DNA of 64,000 bases from Micavibrio aeruginosavorus_D (GCF_051245535.1 NZ_CP195303.1:62001-126000), one strand, 5' to 3'. Positions 48,315 to 57,739 are shown, counted from the first letter of the stretch. Notes: generated by a model from the sequence alone, not told the origin. Numbers and translations are program-made.

Positions 48315-49442
48315 ATGGAGTATTCGCCTGTTCGTGTCATGTTGGTGGATGATTCCGTCGTTGTGCGGGGATTGTTACGCAATATCATTGAAAAACATGA
48401 TGATTTGAACATTGTCGCCGCCGCGGCGGATGGGCAAACGGCGTTGCGTGATTATCGCACCCATCGGCCCGATATCGTCCTGATGGATGTTGAAATGCCG
48501 CATATGGACGGCCTCAGCGCCCTGCGCGAAATACTGAGCCACGACCCGGAGGCGCGGGTTATTATGTGCTCCAGCCTGACCCAATCCGGCGCAGAAACGA
48601 CGTATCAGGCCCTGCATATCGGGGCCGTGGATTGTTTGGCCAAGCCATCATCCAAATCCATTGATCGGGGCCTGTCATTTGAACAGGAATTATTGCTGAA
48701 ATTGCGGACGCTGGGGCGCAATGCGGGGCGGCGGGCCAGTGCGCCTGCCCGTATGCCAACGGCCGCGCCAGAGCCACGCGTGCAGAAGCCGGGGGCCGAG
48801 GTGGCGTTGCGCCGTATGCCCGATCATTTACCGCCCAATTTCCCGTTGGCTTTGGCCATCGGCGCGTCGACGGGCGGACCAAAAGCCTTGGTGGAGTTTT
48901 TGGCGAGTGTCGATAAAGGCATGATGCTGCCCATTTTTATTACGCAACATATCCCACCGGGCTTTTCCCGTTTTCTGGCTGAAAATATTGAACGCAAAAC
49001 CGGTTTTCCCGCGCATGAGGCCGAGGAAGGTATGCTGATTTCCCCCGGCCATGTCTATATCGCGCCGGGGCAAAAACATATGGGTGTCCATAAGGGCATT
49101 CCAAAACGCATTGCCCTGACCGATGGGCCGCCGGTGAATTTTTGCAAACCATCCGTCGATGTCATGCTGGATTCGCTGGAACAGGCCTATGGCGGGCATT
49201 TGTTGACCGTTATTCTGACGGGCATGGGGGCCGATGGCCATTTGTCCAGCCGCCGCATGGTGGTGGATGGCGCGCATAATATTTTGATCGCACAGGACGA
49301 AGAATCATCCGTCGTCTGGGGTATGCCGGGTGCCGTGGCAAAGGATGGCATCTGCCATGCGGTTTTGCCGCTGTCACGGATTGGAAGCATCGTGAATAAA
49401 CTCGTCCGGCGCGAAGCCATCGGGGACCATCATGCAAATTGA
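48315..49442 (+). CDS. cheB: chemotaxis protein-glutamate methylesterase CheB
   Basis: A response regulator of 375 residues that removes receptor methyl groups. Receiver domain: VMLVDDSVVVRG and Asp58 in LMDVEMPHMDG. Methylesterase domain: active Ser in IGASTGGPKALVEF, His in ITQHIPPGFSR, VYIAPGQKHMGV, and Asp in LTGMGADG. I chose the ATG at 48315; a longer reading would run into cheW. It overlaps cheR by 11 bases. Confidence 0.94.
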   Translation: MEYSPVRVMLVDDSVVVRGLLRNIIEKHDDLNIVAAAADGQTALRDYRTHRPDIVLMDVEMPHMDGLSALREILSHDPEARVIMCSSLTQSGAETTYQALHIGAVDCLAKPSSKSIDRGLSFEQELLLKLRTLGRNAGRRASAPARMPTAAPEPRVQKPGAEVALRRMPDHLPPNFPLALAIGASTGGPKALVEFLASVDKGMMLPIFITQHIPPGFSRFLAENIERKTGFPAHEAEEGMLISPGHVYIAPGQKHMGVHKGIPKRIALTDGPPVNFCKPSVDVMLDSLEQAYGGHLLTVILTGMGADGHLSSRRMVVDGAHNILIAQDEESSVVWGMPGAVAKDGICHAVLPLSRIGSIVNKLVRREAIGDHHAN

Positions 49443-50247
49443 TGATATTGAATTTCATTTCTTCCGCAATTTTTTAAAGGATTCATCCGGCTATCATCTG
49501 ACGGATGATAAGCGGTATTTGCTGGAATCGCGTCTGGAAGACGTTTTAAAAAGCTGGAAGCTGAACGATCATCGCGCAATTATATCGACGATCCGCAACG
49601 ATTATTCATCGAAAATGGCCACCGATGTGATCGAAGCCATGACGATCAACGAAACATTCTTTTTCCGCGATCAAATCCCGTTCGATGTGTTTGAAAACCA
49701 GTTGCTGGACCGTCTGGCGGATGCGGCCATCGCCAACCGTGTACGCATATGGTCCGCCGCCTGTTCAACGGGGCAGGAGCCTTATTCCGTGGCGATGATT
49801 GCAACGGAAAAACGATCCGTTTACCCGAAATTGCTGTGCGATGTTGTGGGAACCGATATCAACAGCCGGGTTTTATCCCGCGCGCGGCAGGGAATTTTTT
49901 CGGATATCGAGGTGCATCGCGGCCTGCCCGACCATTACCGCGATAAATATTTTGCGCGCGATGGATCAAACTGGAAAATCAACGATGACATCCGGGCCCA
50001 AGTGCATTTCCGGCAAATGAACCTGAAGGGTGATTATGACGTCGAAGGTCCGTTTGATTTTGTTCTGCTCCGCAATGTCCTGATCTATTTTGATACGGCG
50101 TTGAAAGAAAGCATCCTGCGCCGCATTGCCGATCGCATGCGCCCCGGCGGATATTTGTTGCTGGGCGCGGCCGAGGGCATTTACGACCTGAACCACCATT
50201 TCCAGCGTTGCCCCGATATTAAGGGGCTCTATGAATATCGCGGATGA
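49432..50247 (+). CDS. cheR: chemotaxis protein methyltransferase CheR
   Basis: AdoMet-dependent receptor methyltransferase of 271 residues. N-terminal helical domain (FLKDSSGYHLTDDKRYLLESRL), catalytic domain with NETFFFRDQIPFDVF, the AdoMet loop IWSAACSTGQEPYS, and FVLLRNVLIYFD. It has no C-terminal pentapeptide-binding insertion beyond the family norm. Last gene of cheAWBR. Confidence 0.94.
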   Translation: MQIDDIEFHFFRNFLKDSSGYHLTDDKRYLLESRLEDVLKSWKLNDHRAIISTIRNDYSSKMATDVIEAMTINETFFFRDQIPFDVFENQLLDRLADAAIANRVRIWSAACSTGQEPYSVAMIATEKRSVYPKLLCDVVGTDINSRVLSRARQGIFSDIEVHRGLPDHYRDKYFARDGSNWKINDDIRAQVHFRQMNLKGDYDVEGPFDFVLLRNVLIYFDTALKESILRRIADRMRPGGYLLLGAAEGIYDLNHHFQRCPDIKGLYEYRG

Positions 50248-50280
50248 AAAAAGCCCCCGGTTTTCGGGGGCTTTTTATTC
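50245..50280. terminator. bidirectional terminator between cheR and homospermidine synthase
   Basis: GAAAAAAGCCCCCG, loop GTTTT, CGGGGGCTTTTTATT. The A run on one side and T run on the other let it act in both directions on the two converging genes. Confidence 0.85.
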
Positions 50281-50283
50281 AGT

Positions 50284-51714
50284 TTAGTGGACCAGAATGT
50301 TGCGGAACTGCCACGGGTCGGATGTGTCGATATCCTCCGGGAACAGGCCGGGGCGGTTATCCAGCGGGGTCCAGTCGGTATAATGCCCTTCAACCGTGCC
50401 CAGATACGGGGTCTGGACCTCCAGACAGCGGCGGTGGTCCATTTCATCGGTCTCGACAATCCCGGCCATGGGGTTTTCCAACGCCCAGACCATGCCCGCG
50501 ATAATCGCCGATGTCACCTGTAACGCGGTGGCATTTTGATACGAGGCCAGCGTGCGGGTTTCCTCGATGGTCAGGCGGGACCCATACCAATACGCATTCT
50601 TGGCATGCCCGAACAGGAGAACACCCAATTCATCCCGGCCATCGACAATTTCGGATTCGCCAAGGATGTGCATGCGCGGTTGCATTTTTCCGTCCCGGCC
50701 AAACAATTCATGCCATGACAAAATGGCATTGTTGCACGGGTGATACGCATAATGGCATGTCGGGCGGTATTCCGGTTTCGGCCCGGACCCAACGGTGAAA
50801 TAATCGGCAATTGAAATGGCTTCGTTATGTGTCACCAAAAACCCGAATTGCGCGCCGGGGGTTGGGCACCATGTGCGCACACGGGTCGCGGCGCCGGGCT
50901 GGTTCAGGTAGATGGCGGCCTGGCACCCGAAGGAATGGGTGGCGGCGTTGGGCGGCATCCAGTTTTCATGCGTGCCCCAGCCGAGTTCGGCGGGTTGGTA
51001 CCCTTCGGAGACAAAACCCTCCACCGACCAGGTGTTGACGAACACGTTCATTTCCTTTGGCGCGCGGGCGCGTTGGGTGTCGCGTTCGGCGATATGCACG
51101 CCCTTGACGCCCAATGTTTGCATCAGGCGGGCCCAGTCTTCGCGTGTTTGCGGTTCGGTGAAGGGGGTGTTGGTGTCGCGGGCAATGTTTAACAAAGCCT
51201 GTTTGACAAACCACGACACCATGCCGGGGTTTGCGCCACAGCATGATACGGCGGTGCGGGTGCCGGTGGCCAGCACCTTTTCCTCCATAATATTATCGCG
51301 CAAATCGTAATTGGTGCGGTCGCCGGGGTGGGCGTTTTTGTTATCGTAATATCCGGCCCATGGCTCGGCCACGGTGTCGATATAATGGCAATCCAGTTCA
51401 CGGCACAGGCGCATGATGTCGCGCGATGACGTATCAACCGACACGTTGACGCAGAACCCGATGCCTTCGCCATTGCGCAGCAGCGGCGTCAGAATATCGC
51501 GGTAATTGTCGGGGGAGAGTTCAGCATGAACGAAGCGGAGCCCCAGCCCCTCAACCACGGGGCGGTAAATATCTTCTGGATCGATAATAACAAACCGTTC
51601 CCGGTCAAATTTGAAATGTCGTTCAAGCAGCGGGATCATGCCACGCCCGATAGAGCCAAATCCAATCATTACCACGGGCCCGTTAATTGTCCCGTGTACC
51701 GGCCAGTTTGCCAT
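50284..51714 (-). CDS. hss: homospermidine synthase
   Basis: NAD-dependent cytoplasmic enzyme of 476 residues that joins two putrescines (or putrescine and spermidine) to make homospermidine, the main polyamine in many Alphaproteobacteria. It has an N-terminal Rossmann fold (VVMIGFGSIGRGMIPLL near residue 14), the FVIIDPED segment, CGANPGMVSWFVKQALL near residue 163, and a C-terminal half rich in Trp and His as in the family. Length agrees with Blastochloris-type enzymes. It stands alone between terminators. Confidence 0.93.
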   Translation of the reverse strand: MANWPVHGTINGPVVMIGFGSIGRGMIPLLERHFKFDRERFVIIDPEDIYRPVVEGLGLRFVHAELSPDNYRDILTPLLRNGEGIGFCVNVSVDTSSRDIMRLCRELDCHYIDTVAEPWAGYYDNKNAHPGDRTNYDLRDNIMEEKVLATGTRTAVSCCGANPGMVSWFVKQALLNIARDTNTPFTEPQTREDWARLMQTLGVKGVHIAERDTQRARAPKEMNVFVNTWSVEGFVSEGYQPAELGWGTHENWMPPNAATHSFGCQAAIYLNQPGAATRVRTWCPTPGAQFGFLVTHNEAISIADYFTVGSGPKPEYRPTCHYAYHPCNNAILSWHELFGRDGKMQPRMHILGESEIVDGRDELGVLLFGHAKNAYWYGSRLTIEETRTLASYQNATALQVTSAIIAGMVWALENPMAGIVETDEMDHRRCLEVQTPYLGTVEGHYTDWTPLDNRPGLFPEDIDTSDPWQFRNILVH

Positions 51715-51806
51715 TCTCGATTTTTTCCACTTCTGATTAGAGGTTCATAATATTGATCAGATAGCGGTAAAATCTCCTAGAACGCAAGGGGATTATGATT
51801 GTCGTA

Positions 51807-51828
51807 AAACGCCCGTGTGACGGGCGTT
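51807..51828 (-). terminator. terminator after the lipoprotein gene
   Basis: On the minus strand, AACGCCCGT, loop CAC, ACGGGCGTTTTA. It lies 9 bases after the stop of the lipoprotein gene. Confidence 0.7.
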
Positions 51829-51836
51829 GAGTGGCG

Positions 51837-52541
51837 TTATTGACCGCCGCAGACAAAGCGGATTTGGCGGCCATTGGTCACCACCGGTTTGCATTGCTGT
51901 TTCGGTGCATTTTCCGGCGCGGCGGGGGCTGGGCTTTGGGTTTTGGCGACGTCTTGTTCGGCCAGCGCGGCGGCTTGTTTTTGGGCTTCGACCATGGCAC
52001 GGCGATCATCGTCATTCAGGGTCAGGGCGACCTTCGGATCAATGCCACGGCTTTGCAGCAGGCCATGGACGGTAGCGCGATCCTGTTCATTCATTTTGGC
52101 GTAGAGCTGTACGCCCGTGTAGCGGCTGACATCCGGTGAGGCCAGCAAGGTGGCAACGGTTTCCGGTTCAATACGCAAGGCGCCTTTTTGGCCCATACGG
52201 GCTTCCAGTTGCGCGCGCGCGCCCGGCAATTGATCGAGATAGAGCAGGAAGCCAAGCGCGTTGCCGACGGGATCGTTTTTCTTGCGCAGTAGGGTTTCGG
52301 CGAATTCGGCGCTGCCGCAATCCTGGTCCCACTTGCTTTGCCCGACACCGTAGAAGCCGATGCCGTTGTAATCCGTGCCCATGCAGGTTTGGGTGTTCAA
52401 TCCCGGCGTTGCGCATCCACTGAGAAACACAGCGGCCAGACCCAGTGCCGATAACGTGCCCGCGCGGCGCAGTTTTGCGTTTTCAAACACAGCGCGCAGA
52501 GGGGCATTGTCGTTGGTTGCGGTCGTTACGGTCACGGTCAT
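51837..52541 (-). CDS. lipoprotein of unknown function
   Basis: A 234-residue protein with a lipobox: AVFLSGCATPG, Cys43, after an N-terminal tail unusually long and not very basic. The mature part has five more cysteines (TCMG, DCGS, QQCKP, FVCGG among them), predicted helices, and an Ala/Pro/Gln-rich linker before the Cys-bearing C-terminus. AAGGGTG precedes the ATG. Not a named family to me; probably attached to the outer membrane. Confidence 0.7.
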   Translation of the reverse strand: MTVTVTTATNDNAPLRAVFENAKLRRAGTLSALGLAAVFLSGCATPGLNTQTCMGTDYNGIGFYGVGQSKWDQDCGSAEFAETLLRKKNDPVGNALGFLLYLDQLPGARAQLEARMGQKGALRIEPETVATLLASPDVSRYTGVQLYAKMNEQDRATVHGLLQSRGIDPKVALTLNDDDRRAMVEAQKQAAALAEQDVAKTQSPAPAAPENAPKQQCKPVVTNGRQIRFVCGGQ

Positions 52542-52649
52542 TGGTTCACACCCTTTTTGGTTTTTTAAGGCTGGAGATAATTACCATAACATAAATCGCC
52601 ACGTCAACAAAAACCGCCACAAATTTGTTAATTTATTGAAATATCACGA

Positions 52650-52681
52650 AAAAGCGCCCGGCTTGGGGCCGGGCGCTTTCC
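52650..52681 (-). terminator. terminator after the Asn-rich secreted protein gene
   Basis: AAAGCGCCCGGC, loop CCCAA on the minus strand, GCCGGGCGCTTTTTC. It lies about 30 bases after the stop codon on the minus strand. Confidence 0.8.
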
Positions 52682-52709
52682 TGCACAATTCTTGCTTATT
52701 GGCCGCTTA

Positions 52710-53666
52710 TTACGGGCGGGAGCACGGGCTCACATAGCGTTTCGTGGTCGTGGAACCGTTGCTTTTTTCGGTTACGTTCACGGTCACTTTGCCACCGCAG
52801 CCAACTTGTTGCTGAACAACCGGTTGGGCCACAACCTGCTGAACCGGAGCCGGTGCAGCGGAGTTGTCGAAGCTGACGCCGATACCCAGCAATTGGTTCC
52901 AGTTTTCGGAACGAACGCTGACGTTCTGGCCGTTCACGGCTTTCTGTTGAACGTTTTCACGGATGGCTTGAACGGCTTGGGCTACTTTTTCATCCGACTG
53001 GGCGCGTTCTTGAACAGCGATTGCGCGCAGCATCGGGTCGCCGCTTTCGATATAGGCTTTGCGTTCTTCATGCGCCAGGCAGTCTTTGTCCGAGCTGTTG
53101 GCTTCGGAGGAACCCAGGCTGATACCACCGCCGATGATCTGGATCGCGCCGACTTTCGTCTTCACGTTCGCGCATTTGGACGTTGCCACCGTGCTCAAAG
53201 ACGGAGCAATTGCGGAGGCTGCAGCAACTTCGTTTTTGAAGCTGATGTTGTTGTCGCCGCCGACGGCATTGGCGTTGGATGCGGATTGGCCACCTTGACC
53301 ACCCTCACCACCTTGGCCGCCCTGACCACCGTTAGCCGTGGCGTTGCCGCCCGTGGCATTTGCGTTGGAATTGGAACCGGAAACGGCACCAGCGTTCACG
53401 TTGTTGCTGTTGCTAACGTTGTTTTTAACGCTGTTATTGTTCACGTTAGCGTTATTGTTTGTGTTCGCGTTGTTGTTCACATTCGTGTTGTGATTCGCGT
53501 TTGTATTCGTGTTGTAGTTTTTGTTGGTGTTGTTCACATCAACGTTGGTCGTCGGTGTGGACGGCTGCTCCGGATATTCCGGGTAGTAGGTTGCGGAAGC
53601 CGGCGCGGCGAAAGCGGCGCTCAGGGCCAGGGCAGCAGCGGTCAGTTTCAGTGTTTTGAATGTCAT
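52710..53666 (-). CDS. secreted Asn-rich low-complexity protein
   Basis: A 318-residue exported protein: signal peptide MTFKTLKLTAAALALSAAFA cut after ASA, then a long Asn/Thr/Ala repeat region (NTNTNANHNTNVNNNANTN near residue 52), a Gly/Gln-rich collar (GGQGGQGGEGGQGG), and a more ordered C-terminal part with three cysteines (KCANV, DCLAH, GCGGK). Asn-rich repeats of this type can form fibres or prion-like assemblies; adhesion or matrix is possible but not shown. The plus-strand open frame across the same DNA is an artefact of the repeat. Confidence 0.75.
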   Translation of the reverse strand: MTFKTLKLTAAALALSAAFAAPASATYYPEYPEQPSTPTTNVDVNNTNKNYNTNTNANHNTNVNNNANTNNNANVNNNSVKNNVSNSNNVNAGAVSGSNSNANATGGNATANGGQGGQGGEGGQGGQSASNANAVGGDNNISFKNEVAAASAIAPSLSTVATSKCANVKTKVGAIQIIGGGISLGSSEANSSDKDCLAHEERKAYIESGDPMLRAIAVQERAQSDEKVAQAVQAIRENVQQKAVNGQNVSVRSENWNQLLGIGVSFDNSAAPAPVQQVVAQPVVQQQVGCGGKVTVNVTEKSNGSTTTKRYVSPCSRP

Positions 53667-53948
53667 TTATTTTCACCTTCTATTTGCGCGGCATGGGCCG
53701 CCTATTGGTTACGGGACTAAAAGTCGCGCCCTTGATATTCCATAATTGAACTTTATGTCAAGAAAATAATCACGCCTTAAGGATGCTCTTTTTGCAGGGC
53801 AGCCATCGCACGAAAAGTTTGCATAATTCGCCGCTCTTATGTATAGACCTGCAAAGCTTTTAAAAAAGAGGCCCCCAAGACCATCAAAACCGGGCCCATA
53901 AAAAACCAAGACAATAGTAAGGCGATTAGAGAGATAAAGGATCATCCC

Positions 53949-55535
53949 ATGACCGATATGCTGACCCAACAATCCGACGACCAAAACCCGCAAGAACCGA
54001 AAAAAGGCGGCTTTGCCAAAGGCGCATTGAGCGCGGCCTTCCACATGGCATCCGGTATGGCGCTCAGCGTCGCCGTGAAATGTATGGTTGGTGCGACGCT
54101 GGCGGGTGCGGGTGGTCCGGTTGTGGCGGTGGCAACGACGGCGGTGGCCATCGGTTTGCTGTCGACCACGGCGTCTTATCTGTGGCAACGCATGCAGGCC
54201 GCCCCGGAAGATAAAGCATCGGTCAAATTCTCGATGAAAACGTTTGCGATGCGCACGGCCTTTGCGGGTCTGGGTGGCGCGATCGGCATGATGTTTGGTG
54301 ACAGCCTGTGCGCGGCCGCCGAAAAAATCTGTGACGGCGCAAAAGAAATGCTGGGCTTTGGTGCTGTTGCGCCCGTGGTTGATGTTCCGGTTGTTGCCGA
54401 TGTCCCGGCGGTTGATGTGCCTGTTGCTGTTGAACCCGATTGTGTTGATCAGGTGGCCAAGGCCGCATTGGTCATGGCGCAAGAAACCGATCTGACCCCG
54501 TGCGCGGACGAAGCCCTGCGCCTGGCGCAAGCTGGTTCGGCACAGGCAACCAAAGATCTGGGCCTGTTCTTCCTGAGCGGGTATGAAGGTGTTCCGGTGG
54601 ATACGGCGATGGCTGTTGATCTGCTGAAACAAGCCGCCACCGCTGGCAATGAACAAGCCATTCAGGATTTGGCCTATCTGGAATTCCATGGCAAGGCTGG
54701 CTTCGTTGCCAACCCGGGCGAAGCCCTGAAAGCCATGATGACCGTTGATACCGCAACCGCCCGCGAATTTGTCGCCCAATGGACAGCCATGGGCGTTGAG
54801 GTTCCGGCGGATGTCGTGGCTCCGGTCGTTGATACGCCAGTCGTCGAAACACCAGTCGCGGAAGCGCCTGTTGCCGCAGCCCATGTTGTTGAGGCAGTTG
54901 CACCGGAAGCCCCGCAGGCCGATGTTGCAACGGCTGAGGTTGATTGCGTTGATCCGGTGGCCAAGGCCGCTGTGATTATGGCGGCGGAACATGATTTGAC
55001 GCCGTGCGCGGAACAATCCCTGAAAATGGCACAAGCCGGAAATGCACAGGGCGTGAAAGATCTGGCGGCGTTCTTCCTGAATGGCACCGATGGCCTGCCG
55101 AAAGATCCGGCGCTGGGCGTTGAATTGCTGAAAGGTGCCGCTGAAGCTGGCAACGTGCAGGCGCAAGTCGATCTAGCCTACCTGCAATATCATGGTTTGC
55201 ATGGTGTTGAGGGTGGCAAGGATGCCGCTCTGGCCGCGATGCAAGAAATCAAATCCGCCGCCGCGCGCGAATTCGTATCCGCATGGACCGGACAAGTGGT
55301 TGAAGGCAGCAGCGACATGGTGCTGGATATTTCCGCCGATGCCCGTGGCAACATGGTCATTGATATCGATGCCGGAAATGAAAAAGTACTGAGCCAGTCC
55401 TGCACGTTCTCGATGGCGGCCAATGGCACGGGCACCGTGGATTGCGCAATTGAAACGAAGGGCGGCGTGAAGAATATTCAGGCGATCATCGAAAATTGCG
55501 ACAAGATGTTCCCGAGCCTGAAGCCGGCGTTCTAA
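53949..55535 (+). CDS. membrane protein with two Sel1-like repeat modules
   Basis: A 528-residue protein. N-terminal region with hydrophobic helices (MVGATLAGAGGPVVAVATTAVAIG in parts: MVGATLAGAGG, VVAVATTAVAIG) and a second near residue 105. Then two copies of one module of about 115 residues (from about 157 and about 333), each beginning DCVD-VAKAA, with DLTPCA, then Sel1-like helices (KDLGLFFLSG, AIQDLAYLEFHG), and ending AREFV-WT. The copies are joined by a Val/Pro/Ala-rich linker. Sel1 repeats bind proteins. AAGGATC precedes the ATG. Function unknown. Confidence 0.72.
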   Translation: MTDMLTQQSDDQNPQEPKKGGFAKGALSAAFHMASGMALSVAVKCMVGATLAGAGGPVVAVATTAVAIGLLSTTASYLWQRMQAAPEDKASVKFSMKTFAMRTAFAGLGGAIGMMFGDSLCAAAEKICDGAKEMLGFGAVAPVVDVPVVADVPAVDVPVAVEPDCVDQVAKAALVMAQETDLTPCADEALRLAQAGSAQATKDLGLFFLSGYEGVPVDTAMAVDLLKQAATAGNEQAIQDLAYLEFHGKAGFVANPGEALKAMMTVDTATAREFVAQWTAMGVEVPADVVAPVVDTPVVETPVAEAPVAAAHVVEAVAPEAPQADVATAEVDCVDPVAKAAVIMAAEHDLTPCAEQSLKMAQAGNAQGVKDLAAFFLNGTDGLPKDPALGVELLKGAAEAGNVQAQVDLAYLQYHGLHGVEGGKDAALAAMQEIKSAAAREFVSAWTGQVVEGSSDMVLDISADARGNMVIDIDAGNEKVLSQSCTFSMAANGTGTVDCAIETKGGVKNIQAIIENCDKMFPSLKPAF

Positions 55536-55557
55536 TCGCTGCGGACAATATGATTTT

Positions 55558-55587
55558 TAAAAACCCCGGTGTGAACCGGGGTTTTCT
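55558..55587 (+). terminator. terminator after the Sel1-like gene
   Basis: AAAACCCCGG, loop TGTGAA, CCGGGGTTTTCTTATT. Its A-rich left side lets it also serve the converging galE operon. Confidence 0.85.
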
Positions 55588-56606
55588 TATTCCGCCGCGC
55601 GGCTTTGCAGGCTGGGGACCAGATCGCCGTAAAACGTGCTTTTGTGCCATATGATCGCGCTGGAAATAATGTCATTCAGGCTGGATCCGGCTTTCCATTC
55701 CAAAATGCGCTGGGCTTTGTCCGTTTGGGTCAGCATCACGGGCACATCGCCGGCGCGGCGTGGCGCGATACGCACATCGATGGTTTTGTTCAGGTGTGTT
55801 TCAACCGCATCAATAATCTGTTTCACCGAATATCCATGCCCGGTGCCCAGATTGACGATGTCACTAGCCCCACCATTTTGCATGTGGTGCAGGGCAGCGA
55901 TATGCGCATCGGCCAGATCGCAGACATGGATAAAATCGCGCAACGCCGTGCCGTCCGGCGTGTCGTAATCATTCCCGAACAGCGACAGCGGCCCCTCGTA
56001 GCCCAGACCAGATAAAATCACACGGGGCAACAGGTTGGTTTCCGGCCAATGTGCCTCACCAATGCCAACCGCCTCCGGCGCCGCGCCCGCCACGTTGAAG
56101 TAGCGTAAGACCACTGAGCGCACACCCCGTGAATCCAGCGCGCGCAAGGCATTTTCCGCACGGATTTTGCTTTCGCCATAGGGGTTGGCGGGCTGTAATG
56201 GCGTGTCTTCGTTCACATAGCCATCGGCATGGGGCACGCCGTAAACGGCGGCGGTGCTGGAAAATACGAAATGGTTGATGCCACAATCGGCCGCCGTGTC
56301 GAACAGGATTTTGGCCCGGGCGGTGTTGTTGTCAAAAAAACGGTCCGGTTCGCGCATCGATTGCGCCACATCGGTCAGGGCGGCGAAATGCATAACCGCG
56401 CTGGGGTTATAATCGGCGCAGATTTTGCGGATCAAATCGGCATCGCCAATATCGCCCTGCACCAAATCACCCCACCGCACGGCCCAGGCGTGCCCGGTGG
56501 ACAAATTGTCCAGAACAACGGGCGTGTATCCGGCGTCATGCAAACGCCAGCACACATGCGATCCGATATATCCGGCACCGCCGGTGACGAGGATGGTTTT
56601 GCTCAT
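55587..56606 (-). CDS. galE: UDP-glucose 4-epimerase
   Basis: NAD-dependent SDR enzyme of 339 residues that interconverts UDP-glucose and UDP-galactose for polysaccharide synthesis. It shows TGGAGYIGSH at the start, SSTAAVYG with the catalytic Ser, the YGESK active-site pair, and the GalE-type C-terminus (GHGYSVKQIIDAVE, APRRAGDVPVML). Its ATG overlaps the stop of the upstream glycosyltransferase in ATGA, so the two are coupled. Confidence 0.92.
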   Translation of the reverse strand: MSKTILVTGGAGYIGSHVCWRLHDAGYTPVVLDNLSTGHAWAVRWGDLVQGDIGDADLIRKICADYNPSAVMHFAALTDVAQSMREPDRFFDNNTARAKILFDTAADCGINHFVFSSTAAVYGVPHADGYVNEDTPLQPANPYGESKIRAENALRALDSRGVRSVVLRYFNVAGAAPEAVGIGEAHWPETNLLPRVILSGLGYEGPLSLFGNDYDTPDGTALRDFIHVCDLADAHIAALHHMQNGGASDIVNLGTGHGYSVKQIIDAVETHLNKTIDVRIAPRRAGDVPVMLTQTDKAQRILEWKAGSSLNDIISSAIIWHKSTFYGDLVPSLQSRAAE

Positions 56607-57739
56607 GTCCGTGTCCCGATCAGAGAGTGGTACACATCATACATGGCTTGCGTCACATGAGTGGATGAAAATTTTTCGGCAATCAACGCGCGGCTGGCCA
56701 ACCCCATGCGGGTGGTTTTTTCGCCATCACTGGCAAACGATTGAATGGCATCCGCCAAGGCCTGTGGATCTTGCTCGGGGATCAGAATGGCATTCACGCC
56801 ATCCTTCGCCACTTCGCGGCATCCGGGCACGTTGGTGGCGATCATCGGGCGGGCGCAGGCTCCGGCCTCCAGCAACGATACAGGCAAACCTTCGCCGCCG
56901 ATGGTCGGTTGCAGGGCTAGATGTGCCTGCGGCCACAGGGCGGCCATATCGGTTTGGTATCCGCGATACATCACATTCGTGTTGGATGCGGCCCAGTCGG
57001 TCAGGCGTTGTTCATCCCATGATTCCGGATTGCCCGGGTCCGGCGTACCGCAGAGCCAGAGTTTAATATGCGGCGCGGTATCCTTTAAAATCGCAAACGC
57101 ATCATGGATGGTTTGCAACCCCTTCATCGCAATCATGCGGCCCGCAAACATGCAGATGAAGAGCGGCGTGGGCGGCATGGGCGCGGTTTGATACCGGTCA
57201 ATATTCACGCCCGATCCGGGAACGATGGTGGTGCGGGCCTGTACGGCCATGCGGTCGCGGATCATGCGGCCCGCATCATCACTGTTTTCAAACAAGGTCC
57301 AGACCGTGTCGCTTTTCACAACGGCGCGCAGCAACGGGAAGATCAATGGGCGCAAAATACGGGTCAGGGGAATATCGCTGTAAAACAACGTGCCCAGCCC
57401 GACATAGCCATTCACAATACGCGGCACCCGGGCCAGCCATGCGGCCAGTGATCCGAACAAGATGGGTTTCAGGGCGATGTGGTGAACAATGTCCGGACGT
57501 TCGCGGCGATAAATATTCGCCAGCGCGAAAACATTGCCGATCGCGGTAAACGGGTTTTTGCTTTTGCGGCTGAACGGAAAGGGGATGACGCGAACGCCTT
57601 CGGCTTCGATCCGGGCGCGGTGCTGGTCCACATGGGTGATCAGCGCAACGTCAAAACCGGCCCGCACCGCCGCCCGCATGGTGGGCAGGCGGTGGATGTA
57701 AAAAAACCAGTCTTCGGTCACAACGTAAATCAGTTTCAT
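56603..57739 (-). CDS. glycosyltransferase family 4 protein
   Basis: GT-B glycosyltransferase of 378 residues: an N-terminal domain (YVVTEDWFFYIHRLPTMRAA, then DIVHHIALKPILFG) typical of the group that includes PglA-like transferases, and a C-terminal domain with CMFAGRMIAMKGLQTI near residue 200 and the E-x7-E-type LLEAGACARPMIATNVPG. It is the first gene of a pair with galE, suggesting use of UDP-galactose or its derivatives for surface sugars. Confidence 0.88.
   Translation of the reverse strand: MKLIYVVTEDWFFYIHRLPTMRAAVRAGFDVALITHVDQHRARIEAEGVRVIPFPFSRKSKNPFTAIGNVFALANIYRRERPDIVHHIALKPILFGSLAAWLARVPRIVNGYVGLGTLFYSDIPLTRILRPLIFPLLRAVVKSDTVWTLFENSDDAGRMIRDRMAVQARTTIVPGSGVNIDRYQTAPMPPTPLFICMFAGRMIAMKGLQTIHDAFAILKDTAPHIKLWLCGTPDPGNPESWDEQRLTDWAASNTNVMYRGYQTDMAALWPQAHLALQPTIGGEGLPVSLLEAGACARPMIATNVPGCREVAKDGVNAILIPEQDPQALADAIQSFASDGEKTTRMGLASRALIAEKFSSTHVTQAMYDVYHSLIGTRT

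Noticed and set aside
52692..53720. 342-codon open frame opposite the Asn-rich gene
   Set aside because: Its Val/Ile/Cys-rich repeats are the antisense reading of the Asn repeats; the other strand has a signal peptide and a terminator in the right place.
53709..55166. 485-codon open frame opposite the Sel1-like gene
   Set aside because: The Arg/His-rich composition and lack of a ribosome-binding site mark it as a shadow of a GC-rich gene.
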